Source of the DNA: Phycisphaerae bacterium
Lineage (GTDB): Bacteria; Planctomycetota; Phycisphaerae; Phycisphaerales; SM1A02
NCBI GenBank assembly: GCA_002717655.1
Contig: PBAY01000013.1
Location: forward strand, 1-60,627
Direction of reading: 5' to 3'
DNA: 60,627 nucleotides
The translations under genes were made by a program, and so were the position numbers. A model generated the notes under the pieces. The model ran no database searches and was not told the origin of the DNA. It saw only the letters and a list, made by a program, of their open reading frames with translations. Positions within the stretch are counted from its first letter, which is position 1. Each line of letters begins with the position of its first letter. This document shows, piece after piece, positions 17,298-26,068 of the stretch.

Positions 17298-18278
17298 CTA
17301 CTTGTCGTACTTGGCCATGTATTCATCATGGATCCAGCGATAGGTACGTTCCATACCGTCTCGCAGCTTGATTGAAGGTGCCCAACCAAGTCGATCCATG
17401 ATCATCGTGTTATCCGAGTTTCGCCCGTTGACACCCTTCGGGGCATCCAGCTTGTGAGTACGCTCCAGCTTGATGCCGGCGATCTCTTCGACGATGTCGA
17501 CCAGACCATTGATCGTTGTCAGCTCGTCCGAACCGAGGTTCATCGGCTCGAGGATTTCGCTGTTGAGGATGTCCTGCGTACCCTTGACGCAGTCATCGAT
17601 GTACATGAATGAACGAGTCTGAAGACCATCACCCCAGATCTCGATGGAATGATCACCCGTGTGCTTGGCGTGAATGACCTTGCGGCAGATTGCCGCAGGC
17701 GCCTTCTCACGGCCGCCTTCCCAGGTACCCTCGGGACCATAGACGTTGTGGTAACGAGCCATGCGGCATTCCAGACCGAAGTCTTCCCGGAAATGACGAC
17801 ACATTCGCTCGGTGAAGAGCTTCTCCCAGCCATAACCATCTTCAGGCATGGCTGGATAGGCATCTTCTTCCTTCAGAGGCACGACGTCTTCGCTCTTCTG
17901 CTTGTCTGCGTTGTAGACGCATGCAGATGATGAATAGAAGAATCGATCGACACCCTGGTCCCTGGCCGCCGCAAGCATGTGCGTACTGGTCAGTACCGTC
18001 AACATGCACAGGGCCTTGTTGTTCTCGATGAAACCCATGCCGCCCATGTCCGCGGCCAACTGATAGACCTCGTTCATCCCGTCACAAGCTGCCTGTGCAT
18101 GCTCGAGCTTGGAGAGGTCTGCAACCACGTTCTCGGCATCGCCGTGAACCTGATACCAGTTATCTGTTGATTTGATGTCAACACATCGGACGCGATGTCC
18201 CTGGGCCAGGAGTGATCCGACAAGGTGGCCTCCGATAAAGCCGCCGCCACCACCAACCACTATGCTCTTCTGAGACAT
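17298..18278 (-). CDS. GDP-mannose 3,5-epimerase-like NAD-dependent epimerase
   Basis: 326 residues from ATG 18278, preceded by AGAGGAC; the frame extends to 18449 but the Rossmann fold starts here. Gly9-x2-Gly12-x2-Gly15 binds NAD, and Tyr148-x3-Lys152 is the SDR catalytic pair. Cys119 in YSSSACVY has the same 29-residue spacing to Tyr as the catalytic Cys of plant GME. AADMGGMGFIENN, YGPEGTWEGGREKAPAA, WGDGLQTRSFMYIDDC and NGRNSDNTMI all strongly match plant GDP-mannose 3',5'-epimerase. It should convert GDP-D-mannose to GDP-L-galactose (or L-gulose), a donor for the polysaccharide. As first gene of the operon it fits a role in supplying precursor. Confidence 0.9.
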   Translation of the reverse strand: MSQKSIVVGGGGGFIGGHLVGSLLAQGHRVRCVDIKSTDNWYQVHGDAENVVADLSKLEHAQAACDGMNEVYQLAADMGGMGFIENNKALCMLTVLTSTHMLAAARDQGVDRFFYSSSACVYNADKQKSEDVVPLKEEDAYPAMPEDGYGWEKLFTERMCRHFREDFGLECRMARYHNVYGPEGTWEGGREKAPAAICRKVIHAKHTGDHSIEIWGDGLQTRSFMYIDDCVKGTQDILNSEILEPMNLGSDELTTINGLVDIVEEIAGIKLERTHKLDAPKGVNGRNSDNTMIMDRLGWAPSIKLRDGMERTYRWIHDEYMAKYDK

Positions 18279-18641
18279 CCGAGTCCTCTCTGCTGCTGTC
18301 GATCCCAGGCCGGGATCTGGGTTACATGGGGCTTCCGGCCCCAGATCACGTTTCGCTGACTCCTCCATCGGCCTCCGAAGCGGAAACCTGAGATGGAATC
18401 TGCCAAATGAGGCCCGGCAGTCTACTGCCGAAGAAAGGCCCGGGAACATTGTTACCCAGCAGAAGGCTCATGGCCACCGAAAGTTGCTTTGCAGTTGCAT
18501 GGAATACAAGGACTTGCAACAAAGTCCCAGAAAAAGAAGGCTCCCGCTCAAATGAGCGGGAGCCAGGGAAGAAATCGAAATCAAGTATTGGTCAGGGTTC
18601 AAGCGGAGATGGAGAGGTCTCCTGACCCTGATTCATACTGT
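18279..18641. other. Intergenic: leader of polysaccharide operon and 3' region of PEP-CTERM gene
   Basis: No convincing gene. It holds the Shine-Dalgarno of the epimerase gene just above 18278 and a strong hairpin terminator at 18539-18564 that closes the upstream PEP-CTERM gene. Small open frames here lack coding character. A promoter for the polysaccharide operon is expected between about 18280 and 18530, but I could not identify reliable -35/-10 boxes. Confidence 0.5.
18539..18564 (-). terminator. Rho-independent terminator of the PEP-CTERM gene
   Basis: Perfect 11-bp inverted repeat (GGCTCCCGCTC / GAGCGGGAGCC) with a 4-nt loop. Read on the minus strand, the stem is followed by TTCTTTTTCT, a U-rich tract. 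It lies about 77 bp after the stop of the PEP-CTERM-like gene and before the polysaccharide operon, so the two are probably separate transcripts. Confidence 0.88.
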
Positions 18642-19244
18642 TCAGCGACGACGACGTCCGCCTGCGAGGCCAGCAAGACCCAGAAGGGCCAGTGCACCTG
18701 GAGCAGGAATCGTTTCGATGGTGACCCAAGCGGTACCACTGGTGAAGACACCAGCGTCCAGACCTGTACCGTCGTTCCAGGAGGTTGTTGCTACGAGTTC
18801 AACGTCGCCCTCTGAACCGATGGTCCAGCCATTGCTTGAGATGTCGCCACTGGAGAAGTTACCACCCGTGTAGTTCACGTATGTACCAGGTGTTGAAGCA
18901 CCTGAGTTAGCCGTGAATGGGTTGGCATAGGTCCAGTAGACGTCACCAGCGGTGTCGCCAACGCTGAAGTCCAAGATACCGATACGAGCTTCGGAAGCCC
19001 AGTTCGAGTAACCCGAACCTTCGTTGAAGTAAACGTCTGCAGAGACGTTGCTGAAGCCCCAGGAAACGATCAATGCGTCAGCATATTCAGCTCCTGAGAA
19101 ACCTCCGCCCAATGAAGTGAATCCCGAGGCGTTGTAACCAATACCTGCGATATCCACTGATACGGTCAGGGTTTCAGCTGCTGCTGCCCCTGCCATTGCT
19201 ACGGTAGCGATGCCCGCAGCTGTAAGCGTAAGCCTACTATTCAT
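18642..19244 (-). CDS. Secreted PEP-CTERM-like sorted protein
   Basis: 200 residues. An N-terminal signal peptide (LTLTAAGIATVAMAGAAAAE) is followed by a Gly/Ser/Asn/Tyr-rich, low-lysine extracellular domain. The C-terminus is the tripartite sorting signal: Pro-Ala-Pro motif (IPAPGA), a hydrophobic Ala/Leu/Gly helix and a GGRRRR tail. This is the PEP-CTERM variant usual in Phycisphaerae, recognised by an exosortase that cleaves and anchors the protein in the envelope or exopolysaccharide. The mature domain contains segments like ALIVSWGFSNVSADVYFNEG but no named family is recognised. A strong ribosome-binding site precedes it and a hairpin terminator follows, which suggest a highly expressed single gene. 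Confidence 0.9.
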   Translation of the reverse strand: MNSRLTLTAAGIATVAMAGAAAAETLTVSVDIAGIGYNASGFTSLGGGFSGAEYADALIVSWGFSNVSADVYFNEGSGYSNWASEARIGILDFSVGDTAGDVYWTYANPFTANSGASTPGTYVNYTGGNFSSGDISSNGWTIGSEGDVELVATTSWNDGTGLDAGVFTSGTAWVTIETIPAPGALALLGLAGLAGGRRRR

Positions 19245-19892
19245 ATCTTTCTCCTCCTTCTCAAAGGATCCTTAATTCCGTCCCTACCGGGTCGATCTCC
19301 GGGCGGACACACCATGGATTTCGCCTGCTCCCTGAGCCACGAGGCACAGGATTATCGACACAGGCATGCATGCATGACAGACAGCTTGCACCCAACAACA
19401 ACGTGGCCGTTGGTCGCGCGGTACGTAACAGTCTGCCTTCTGAGGGATCTATTCATTCCCCCTTCTCTCTCTTTCCTCGCTGCACTACTTCCCCGAGATA
19501 CCCCGGAAACGGAGTGAGCACTATCAACAGATTGCCAGCCATGAGGCCCAAGGTCAAGATCTTGCCTGTATTTATGTGACTTTCTCTAAAGATCTAGAGC
19601 AGATCTGTCTCAGCGGCTCAGGCCTGGGACCCCCCTTCAAAGCCCCAAAAAGCCGCAAGCACTTTCAAACAAACGCTTTAGATGAATCACAGCCAGGCAG
19701 AGACGTCACCAAAACCAGTGTTTTTAGTGTTCAAATTGAGTTCAATTCACATCCACCCCAGCTGGAACCACCAAAAACAACCCTGAGGCCTTAAGGAACA
19801 CTAAGAGAGATCCCAACCACCTCCAACAGGGCTGCATTAGAGTATTCAACCTTTACTACTGCTCCCCAAAGACCTCCATAAGGACCCGATAC
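19245..19892. other. Divergent intergenic region between PEP-CTERM and tricorn genes
   Basis: About 650 bp, the largest non-coding gap here. It must carry divergent promoters but I could not assign -35/-10 boxes with confidence. A weak inverted repeat at about 19280-19307 (GTCC...GGAC around two CCGG units) may fold in the 5' UTR of the PEP-CTERM transcript. AAGGA about 9 nt before ATG 19893 serves the tricorn gene. Short frames in this region look random. AGATCT occurs twice around 19590-19610 and could pair, but no function is evident. Confidence 0.4.
19251..19259 (-). promoter_or_regulatory. Strong Shine-Dalgarno of the PEP-CTERM gene
   Basis: Read on the minus strand, AAGGAGGAG stands 6 nt before the ATG at 19244. 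It is one of the strongest ribosome-binding sites in the window, where many genes have weak or none, and suggests high expression. Confidence 0.8.
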
Positions 19893-22800
19893 ATGAGATG
19901 GCACCTGCTGACAATCCCACTTCTGGCCGTTCTGGCAACCGAGGGCTTGGCCTCCACCCCCTCAAGCCATATGAGTGCGATCGGGGCCAAGGTCTCTCTG
20001 CTGGCCCATGGCAGCAGTGGCTTCATGCAATACCCCTCACTTTCACCTTCCGGTGATCTGACCGTCTTCTCTCAGGGAGGAGATCTATGGGTTGTTCCTA
20101 CTGGTGGTGGACATGCTGAACGCTTCACGTCACATGAAGCCAATGAACTCCGCAGCGCTTTTTCTCCTGACGGTCGATGGTTGGCCTTTGAATCGAATCG
20201 AGATGGCGCCACCAGCATCTATCTGGTACCGGTGGAACAACGCGGCAATCGACTCGTTCCGACCGGCGCGATCAAACGACTGGTCGTGAGCGACCGCTCT
20301 CAGACGCTGTCCGGCTTCAGTGATGATGGAGAAGCAGTCCTGTTCTCCAGCCGTCGTGACCCGGCCATCTTCCGTGAATCAGGCATGTATCGAGCACCGA
20401 TCAATGGCGGTCCGGTAGAAGCATTGACCAAGGCCAAGGGCGAAGCGCCACGCATCAGAAACAACACGCTCACCTTCTCACGAGGCGGCGCCTCGATGGA
20501 GCGACCTCGTTACCGAGGCAGCAGCAATCATGACCTCTGGTCGATGAATCTGAACGATGGGACCTTCGCACGTCGAACGAGCAATCGTTCCAACGAAGCC
20601 GAGGCGTTTCCTCTTCCAAATGGGGACCTGCTGCTGATCTCATCCAGAGATGGACAGAACAACCTCTGGAAACTTCCCGCACAGGGCACCGAAGAAGATC
20701 TGGTTCAGCTGACGACACTCGCACCTGATGAAGAACAAGGCACGATCGGCCATGGCATCAGAGATCTTGCCGTGTCATCAGACGGTTCAACCGCCGTGTT
20801 CGCCCTCTGGGACGAACTCCACCGATTCGATCTTGCCAATCCTGATCAAGGCTCCACCCGTATTGACGTACGGGTCGGACCTGATCAACAGGGATCACCT
20901 GAGCGTCGCCAGAGCCTGGACAGTTCGGTCCGCGAAGCCGCCTTGCACCCAAGTGGGAAAGCCATGGCGGTTGCCTCACGTGGGGAACTGCTGGTTCGCA
21001 GCACGGATGATGACCATCCGACCCAACGCATCACTGACAGCCATGCACGAGACCAGTGGATCAACTGGTCTCCTGACGGACAGAAGCTCTACTTCGTCTC
21101 TGATCGTGGCGGTCATGAAGGAATCTGGGCTGCCACCGTCTCGCTGACTCGAGAAGATCTTGAGCCTGAGGAAGAGGACAAAGAAGAATCAAAGGAAGAA
21201 CAAGCCGAAGAGAAAGACGCTGAGAACGTTGAAAACTCCGAAGCAACGACTGAGCCAGCTGACACCAAGCCTGATTCAGGCCCGGATCCAAAGGCGATTG
21301 ATGCCCAGGACTCAGCCCCTGAGAAGCAGAAAGAAGCAGAAACAGACAAGTCAGACGAAACGAAGGAAAAGCCCAAGAACGAAACCGGCAAGCACTGGGC
21401 CGGCGCCCTTCGGTTCGAACTCGAGCCTGTCATCGTCAATGAGCATGCCAACCATCAACCCGTTCCATCTCCCGATGGACGCCAGATGATCTACATCCGG
21501 GACCGAGGCGACCTTCGACTGCGGGACCTCGCCTCCGGCGAAGACACCCTGCTGCTGGAAGGCTGGTGGCCACCGACCGTTCAATGGGCGGCCGATTCAC
21601 GCCACATCGTCTATGAAACCTCGGACCTGGACTTCAACAGTGACATCTGGATCATGGATACCCAGTCCCCGGCGGACGCTGTCAATGTCACCAGACATCC
21701 GGACATCGATGATTCACCACAACTGAGTGATGACGGAAAGGTGCTCATCTTCCGAAGTGACCGCAATCAGATCGGTGACAACGGCGCCTACGACGTCTAC
21801 CGCGTCTTCCTCGACGAATCTCTTGAGGGCATGACGACCTGGGAACGCAACGAACACTTCGAAGAGGCGGACAAGAAATTCGCCAAGAAGAAGATGATCG
21901 ATCTCGTCGACTTTGATGAAGAAGCCGAGGAAACAGAACCACTGACCTTCGAGAACCTCGATACCGCCTGGCGACGAGCCGAGCAGTTGACTCGATTTGA
22001 TGGTGCCGAGTCCGATCTCATGCTGTCTCCCGGTGGCAATGCCGTGATGTTCTCGGCAGATGTCGATGGTGACAGTGGACTCTACAAGGTCGATGCCATG
22101 GGCAAGGACCGCAAGAAGATCGTCAGTGGATCCGTCAGCGATCTGCGACGCAACGTCGCTGGCACCACACTCAGCTACGTCAGTGGTGGAAAGGCCAAGA
22201 CCGTTCCATCCAAAGGCGGTTCAGCCAAGACCTACGCTGTGGATGCCGACACGATCGTGATTGTTTCAGAGGAACAGGGGCAGAAGTTCGATGAAGCAGC
22301 CCGACTCTTCGGACGATGGTTCTACCACCCTGATCTGAAGGGACTCGACTGGGAGACCATCTCACAACGTTATGGCCAGCTGGCTCGAACCACCAGAACC
22401 CCACAGGCGTTCAACCGAATCGTGCGACAACTCTTCGGCGAGGTTGATGGCTCCCATACCGGTATCTCAGGTGGCGGCGGATTCTCCGCTTCGATTGATC
22501 CAATCGGCTATCTGGGAATCATGACTCGCCCGGTTCCCGGCGGCTATGAGATCACCGAAGTACTTGAAGGTTCTCCGGCTGATCATGCTGATTCAAGACT
22601 GGCCATTGGAGAAATCATCACCTCGGTCAACGATGCAGCCGTCGCGCCCGACGCGGATTCAATGCCCGACACGGATCTCAGCAAAGCGATGTCAGGCACA
22701 CGCGGTCGTGAAATACTTCTGGAACTCAGCACCCCTTCAGAAGAGGAGGGCCAGGAGAACACGACGCGCATGACGCTGATCACTCCGATTTCATGGAGCA

Positions 22801-23474
22801 GCTGGAATACGCTTGCCTATGAAGATGAGATTCGCCGCAATCAGGATATGGTTGAGGAAGCCAGCGATGGCCGACTCGGCTATCTGCATATTCGAAGCAT
22901 GAACATGCCTTCGGTCCACGAGTTCGAACACCAGCTCTATGCCGCAGCTCATGGCAAGGAAGGGCTCGTCATCGATGTGCGCAACAACGGAGGCGGCTGG
23001 ACAACCGATGTCCTGCTCACTTCCTTGACGGCCCCAGTTCATGCGTCCACGATTCCACGTGGTGTTGCCTGGGAGGATGCACCGAGCGATGCCTACCCCC
23101 GGGATCGTCGATTGATCTATGCCTGGTCCAAGCCGATCGTGGTGCTCGCCAATGAGCATTCATTCTCCAATGCCGAGATCTTCACACATGCCATCAAGAA
23201 TGCTGGCCGTGGACGAGTCGTCGGAGAGGAAACCTACGGCGGTGTCATCTCGACCGGCAGCTTCAGACTGATCGATGGAAGCTTTGTCCGACGCCCCTTC
23301 CGCGGATGGCGACTTCCCGATGGAACCGACATGGAGAACAACGGCGCTGTTCCGGACATCCGTGTGGAGCGAACACCGGCTGATGAAGCCTCTGGCGAAG
23401 ACCGGCAGCTTCAGACGGCCATCGATGATCTGCTTTCAGGCATGGATCAACCCGACGGACAACCGGAGAACTGA
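19893..23474 (+). CDS. Secreted tricorn-type protease (S41 family)
   Basis: 1193 residues. After a signal peptide (LLTIPLLAVLATEGLAS) come two TolB/WD40-like beta-propellers (about 40-415 and 510-790) with repeats such as SPDGRWLAFESNRDG and SPDGQKLYFVSDRGG. Between them is an 80-residue linker (about 425-505) made mostly of Glu, Lys, Asp, Ser and Pro. A helical core domain, a PDZ domain (about 865-960) and the S41 protease domain (IDVRNNGGGWTTDVLL) follow. The catalytic tetrad of tricorn is complete: Ser854-His855 in DGSHTGI, Ser1092 in NEHSFSNAEIF and Glu1148 in MENNGAVPD. Tricorn enzymes degrade peptides; the signal peptide places this one outside the cytoplasm. A 37-aa microprotein gene follows after 2 nt. 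Confidence 0.95.
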   Translation: MRWHLLTIPLLAVLATEGLASTPSSHMSAIGAKVSLLAHGSSGFMQYPSLSPSGDLTVFSQGGDLWVVPTGGGHAERFTSHEANELRSAFSPDGRWLAFESNRDGATSIYLVPVEQRGNRLVPTGAIKRLVVSDRSQTLSGFSDDGEAVLFSSRRDPAIFRESGMYRAPINGGPVEALTKAKGEAPRIRNNTLTFSRGGASMERPRYRGSSNHDLWSMNLNDGTFARRTSNRSNEAEAFPLPNGDLLLISSRDGQNNLWKLPAQGTEEDLVQLTTLAPDEEQGTIGHGIRDLAVSSDGSTAVFALWDELHRFDLANPDQGSTRIDVRVGPDQQGSPERRQSLDSSVREAALHPSGKAMAVASRGELLVRSTDDDHPTQRITDSHARDQWINWSPDGQKLYFVSDRGGHEGIWAATVSLTREDLEPEEEDKEESKEEQAEEKDAENVENSEATTEPADTKPDSGPDPKAIDAQDSAPEKQKEAETDKSDETKEKPKNETGKHWAGALRFELEPVIVNEHANHQPVPSPDGRQMIYIRDRGDLRLRDLASGEDTLLLEGWWPPTVQWAADSRHIVYETSDLDFNSDIWIMDTQSPADAVNVTRHPDIDDSPQLSDDGKVLIFRSDRNQIGDNGAYDVYRVFLDESLEGMTTWERNEHFEEADKKFAKKKMIDLVDFDEEAEETEPLTFENLDTAWRRAEQLTRFDGAESDLMLSPGGNAVMFSADVDGDSGLYKVDAMGKDRKKIVSGSVSDLRRNVAGTTLSYVSGGKAKTVPSKGGSAKTYAVDADTIVIVSEEQGQKFDEAARLFGRWFYHPDLKGLDWETISQRYGQLARTTRTPQAFNRIVRQLFGEVDGSHTGISGGGGFSASIDPIGYLGIMTRPVPGGYEITEVLEGSPADHADSRLAIGEIITSVNDAAVAPDADSMPDTDLSKAMSGTRGREILLELSTPSEEEGQENTTRMTLITPISWSSWNTLAYEDEIRRNQDMVEEASDGRLGYLHIRSMNMPSVHEFEHQLYAAAHGKEGLVIDVRNNGGGWTTDVLLTSLTAPVHASTIPRGVAWEDAPSDAYPRDRRLIYAWSKPIVVLANEHSFSNAEIFTHAIKNAGRGRVVGEETYGGVISTGSFRLIDGSFVRRPFRGWRLPDGTDMENNGAVPDIRVERTPADEASGEDRQLQTAIDDLLSGMDQPDGQPEN

Positions 23475-23476
23475 TC

Positions 23477-23590
23477 ATGCTCAACTGGCTGATCATCGGA
23501 GTCGGGATGGTGGCTGTCGGGCTGCTGACCTGGTCGATGCTCAAGGCGCAGGGACATGCCACTCCGCCAACGGATGATCCTGAGACGTGA
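23477..23590 (+). CDS. 37-aa single-pass membrane microprotein
   Basis: A short frame, MLNWLIIGVGMVAVGLLTWS plus a 17-residue tail containing LKAQGHATPPTDDPET. One hydrophobic helix (residues 3-19) is followed by a positively charged and then acidic cytosolic-like tail. It begins 2 nt after the tricorn stop (TGATCATG) and ends 1 nt before the stop of the convergent MscS gene, exactly filling the gap. GGAGAA just before it may act as ribosome-binding site. Coding status is inferred from position and hydrophobic pattern only; it could be a tricorn-associated membrane peptide or chance. Confidence 0.45.
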   Translation: MLNWLIIGVGMVAVGLLTWSMLKAQGHATPPTDDPET

Positions 23591-23591
23591 G

Positions 23592-25016
23592 CTAGACCGC
23601 ACCGCCTGCAGCGTTGCCGCATTCGCGGACGTCAGCTCCGGTCGGTGACTGGAAGACCCGAAGCCCGAAGCCCGGTATCGCCGCAAGGAGATGATCGAAG
23701 ATATCCGCCTGAATCTCCTCGTAGGGAACCCAGTTGTTGTCATTGGTAAAGACGTAGATCTCCAGAGGAAGGCCAGCTTCCGTCGGTGGCAACTGTCGCA
23801 CGAGAAAGGTGAAACCATCCTGATGGATCTTGGGATGAGCCCGAAGGTAGGCCTTCACATAGGCCCTGAAGATTCCGATGTTGGTCTGCCTGCGTCCATT
23901 GATCAGACAACAGTCATCAACGTTGTTTTCCTCATTCCAGACTGAAAGCTCCTGAATCTTCTCATCGAGGTAGGGCTTGAGGATGGTGAAGGATTGGAAT
24001 TCCTGCAACATCTGCACATCAGCGTACGTGATGCTGTTCACATCGATGTTGATGGAACGCTTGATCCGGCGACCACCGGAATCCGACATCCCTCGCCAGT
24101 TCACGAAGGCCTTCTGAAAGAGGTCATAGGCTGGAACAAGGGAAATCGTCCTGTCCCAGTTCTGCACCTGCACCGTGGTCAGACTGACTTCGACGACTTC
24201 ACCATCAACCCTTGTCCCCGGTATCTCGATCCAATCCCCTACGCGGACCATGTCATTGGCGGCCAACTGGAGTCCAGCAACCAAGCCGAGCAATGAGTCC
24301 CTGAAGACCAGCAGCAGGATCGCCATGAAGGCACCGATTCCAGACAGGAACCAGAGTGGGGACTTCGCGAAGACGACGCTCAGAACACACAGGATCGCAA
24401 CAAGCGTGAAGACCAGCTTGGTCGCCTGCAGAATGCCCTCGATTGCCGTATCTCTGGTGTGTTCACGGGAGGTATACCAATGACCAACGACGTCGACCAG
24501 GGCATAGGCCACCATCAGAAAGATCCAGATGGTGTAGACATCGAGAATCGGAAAGATCCATTCCCGAATACCTGAAGGAAACAGCAAGGGCAATGCGATG
24601 GCAAGAATGAAGACCGGTATCAGATGTGAGAGACGCGTCAGCACCTTCTCCTGAACCAGCAGCTTGCCCCAGGTCCCCCCCCGACGCTCCAACGCACGAT
24701 CCACAAGCCTGTGGATCATGAACTTCGCCAACCAGTTGGACACGAAACAGACCAGCAACACTGCTAACGCGAAGATGACGTACGAAACCCACTCGACGAC
24801 GGACTCGTTCCATCCTGTGATGCCTACAAGATCATGAAGCGCATCATGCCACGCTCTGACCGCGGTGGCAGCGGTCGAGTTGGAGAGATCCGCCAACTCG
24901 ACAATGTTGTTCCTGCTGGGATCCGCTTGCACGGTCGCATTGGCCTGCGACATCGAACTGGTTGCATTGGTAGAGGATGCCGTTTGGAAAGCCAGAAACT
25001 TCAACATGTGGAGCAT
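23592..25016 (-). CDS. MscS-family mechanosensitive ion channel (YbdG-like)
   Basis: 474 residues. Five hydrophobic segments are visible, the last being the pore-lining region followed by the MscS beta domain (RVGDWIEIPGTRVDGEVVEV, then VQNWDRTISLVPAYDLFQKA). The segment RRIKRSINIDVNSITYADV and the large C-terminal domain (TNIGIFRAYVKAYLRAHP, LPLEIYVFTNDNNWVPYEE) resemble the YbdG / miniconductance subgroup. These inner-membrane channels open under hypoosmotic stress to release solutes. The Ser/Thr/Asn-rich N-terminal 40 residues are not conserved-looking. Start ATG 25016. Confidence 0.92.
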   Translation of the reverse strand: MLHMLKFLAFQTASSTNATSSMSQANATVQADPSRNNIVELADLSNSTAATAVRAWHDALHDLVGITGWNESVVEWVSYVIFALAVLLVCFVSNWLAKFMIHRLVDRALERRGGTWGKLLVQEKVLTRLSHLIPVFILAIALPLLFPSGIREWIFPILDVYTIWIFLMVAYALVDVVGHWYTSREHTRDTAIEGILQATKLVFTLVAILCVLSVVFAKSPLWFLSGIGAFMAILLLVFRDSLLGLVAGLQLAANDMVRVGDWIEIPGTRVDGEVVEVSLTTVQVQNWDRTISLVPAYDLFQKAFVNWRGMSDSGGRRIKRSINIDVNSITYADVQMLQEFQSFTILKPYLDEKIQELSVWNEENNVDDCCLINGRRQTNIGIFRAYVKAYLRAHPKIHQDGFTFLVRQLPPTEAGLPLEIYVFTNDNNWVPYEEIQADIFDHLLAAIPGFGLRVFQSPTGADVRECGNAAGGAV

Positions 25017-25037
25017 GCTACCCCAAGACCATCGACC

Positions 25038-25961
25038 CTAGTACACCTCGATCATGCAACGGTCCGCAGGCCTGATCTTCTTCATGCTGGCCGCGTCCAC
25101 TTCTGCCAAGGAGCCAAGATCTTCAGGAATGCTCATATAGGACGCTGCGACCCCCAGTTGCTCCAGAAGTCGATAGATGCCCCATTGCATGCCTTCAATT
25201 CCACAGACATACAGGAGTGTTCGATCGCTGGTGAGGAACTCGTGGAATGGATCAGGCTTGGCGATGATGTACTGATCCACATACTGGCGAGGACCCACTT
25301 CAGGACGGCTGATGACCGTGTGGTAATGAAATCCGGAGTGAGTTGCCTCCAGCTCACGGAAGAACTCGTCGTACATCAGATCCGTCCCATACGGAACACC
25401 GACGACGAGATGGATGGTGCAGTCACGAGGTCCGTCTGGATGCTCCAACAGCTCCTTCACCATTCCTCTGAACGGCGCAATACCTGTACCGGTAGCGACG
25501 AACAGATAATCATGCTGCTCGGGCTCGAGAGGAAGGAGGAATCGCTTGCCAGCAGGCCCCGAGACCTGAACTTCATCTCCAACCTGCAGATCACAGAGGT
25601 AGTTGCTGCAGACTCCCAGAAATAGCCTGTGATCATCTTCATGTTCATCAATCAACCGCTTGCAGGTGGTGGACACAACATTTCCGTCCCCATCCTCACC
25701 CCAGGTTGGCGCTGAAATTGAATACAGACGCACCGCGTGCGGTCGACCTTTTTCATTTTCACCCGGGGGTATGACACCAAAGGATTGGCCTACCACGAAC
25801 GCCTTGGCCAGAGGTGTGCCGCTGACATCGATCGCAACGTGCCGCACATAACTGGCTGATCGGCCTTTCAGGCAGGAGCTGTTTTCGACAACTCGACCGA
25901 TGACCGGATCCTTGGGCCGGACAACATGCATCTTCACGTCATCAAATACGGGGACGCTCAT
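25038..25961 (-). CDS. Ferredoxin-NADP+ reductase (plant-type)
   Basis: 307 residues from ATG 25961; a TTG at 25985 is in frame but unlikely. The FAD motif is VRLYSISAP, the next motif is GVCSNYLCDLQVGDEV, the NADP motif VATGTGIAPFRGMVKEL, and DRTLLYVCGIEGM lies near the C-terminus, which ends in an aromatic Tyr as in plant and cyanobacterial FNRs. The enzyme exchanges electrons between ferredoxin or flavodoxin and NADP(H). Length fits a core FNR without added domain. It lies 21 nt upstream of the MscS gene on the same strand, probably a shared transcript. Nothing here shows photosynthesis, so the physiological role is redox balance or NADPH-driven ferredoxin reduction (inference). Confidence 0.92.
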   Translation of the reverse strand: MSVPVFDDVKMHVVRPKDPVIGRVVENSSCLKGRSASYVRHVAIDVSGTPLAKAFVVGQSFGVIPPGENEKGRPHAVRLYSISAPTWGEDGDGNVVSTTCKRLIDEHEDDHRLFLGVCSNYLCDLQVGDEVQVSGPAGKRFLLPLEPEQHDYLFVATGTGIAPFRGMVKELLEHPDGPRDCTIHLVVGVPYGTDLMYDEFFRELEATHSGFHYHTVISRPEVGPRQYVDQYIIAKPDPFHEFLTSDRTLLYVCGIEGMQWGIYRLLEQLGVAASYMSIPEDLGSLAEVDAASMKKIRPADRCMIEVY

Positions 25962-26068
25962 GTCGAATCCGAGTATATCCGCCAATCAAGCGTCGAGGCC
26001 CAATGACAAGGGGTGATGAACACCTGAGTGCCCATCACCCCCTGAAGATGCTGTTCCAAGCCTTCAGC

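Noticed and set aside
19590..19610. AGATCT-AGAGC-AGATCT as a terminator or operator
   Set aside because: The repeat units are themselves palindromic 6-mers and no U-tract follows; most likely chance.
19576..19794. 72-codon frame in the tricorn upstream region
   Set aside because: Composition looks random (Pro/Ser/Lys-rich), no ribosome-binding site and no membrane or domain pattern.
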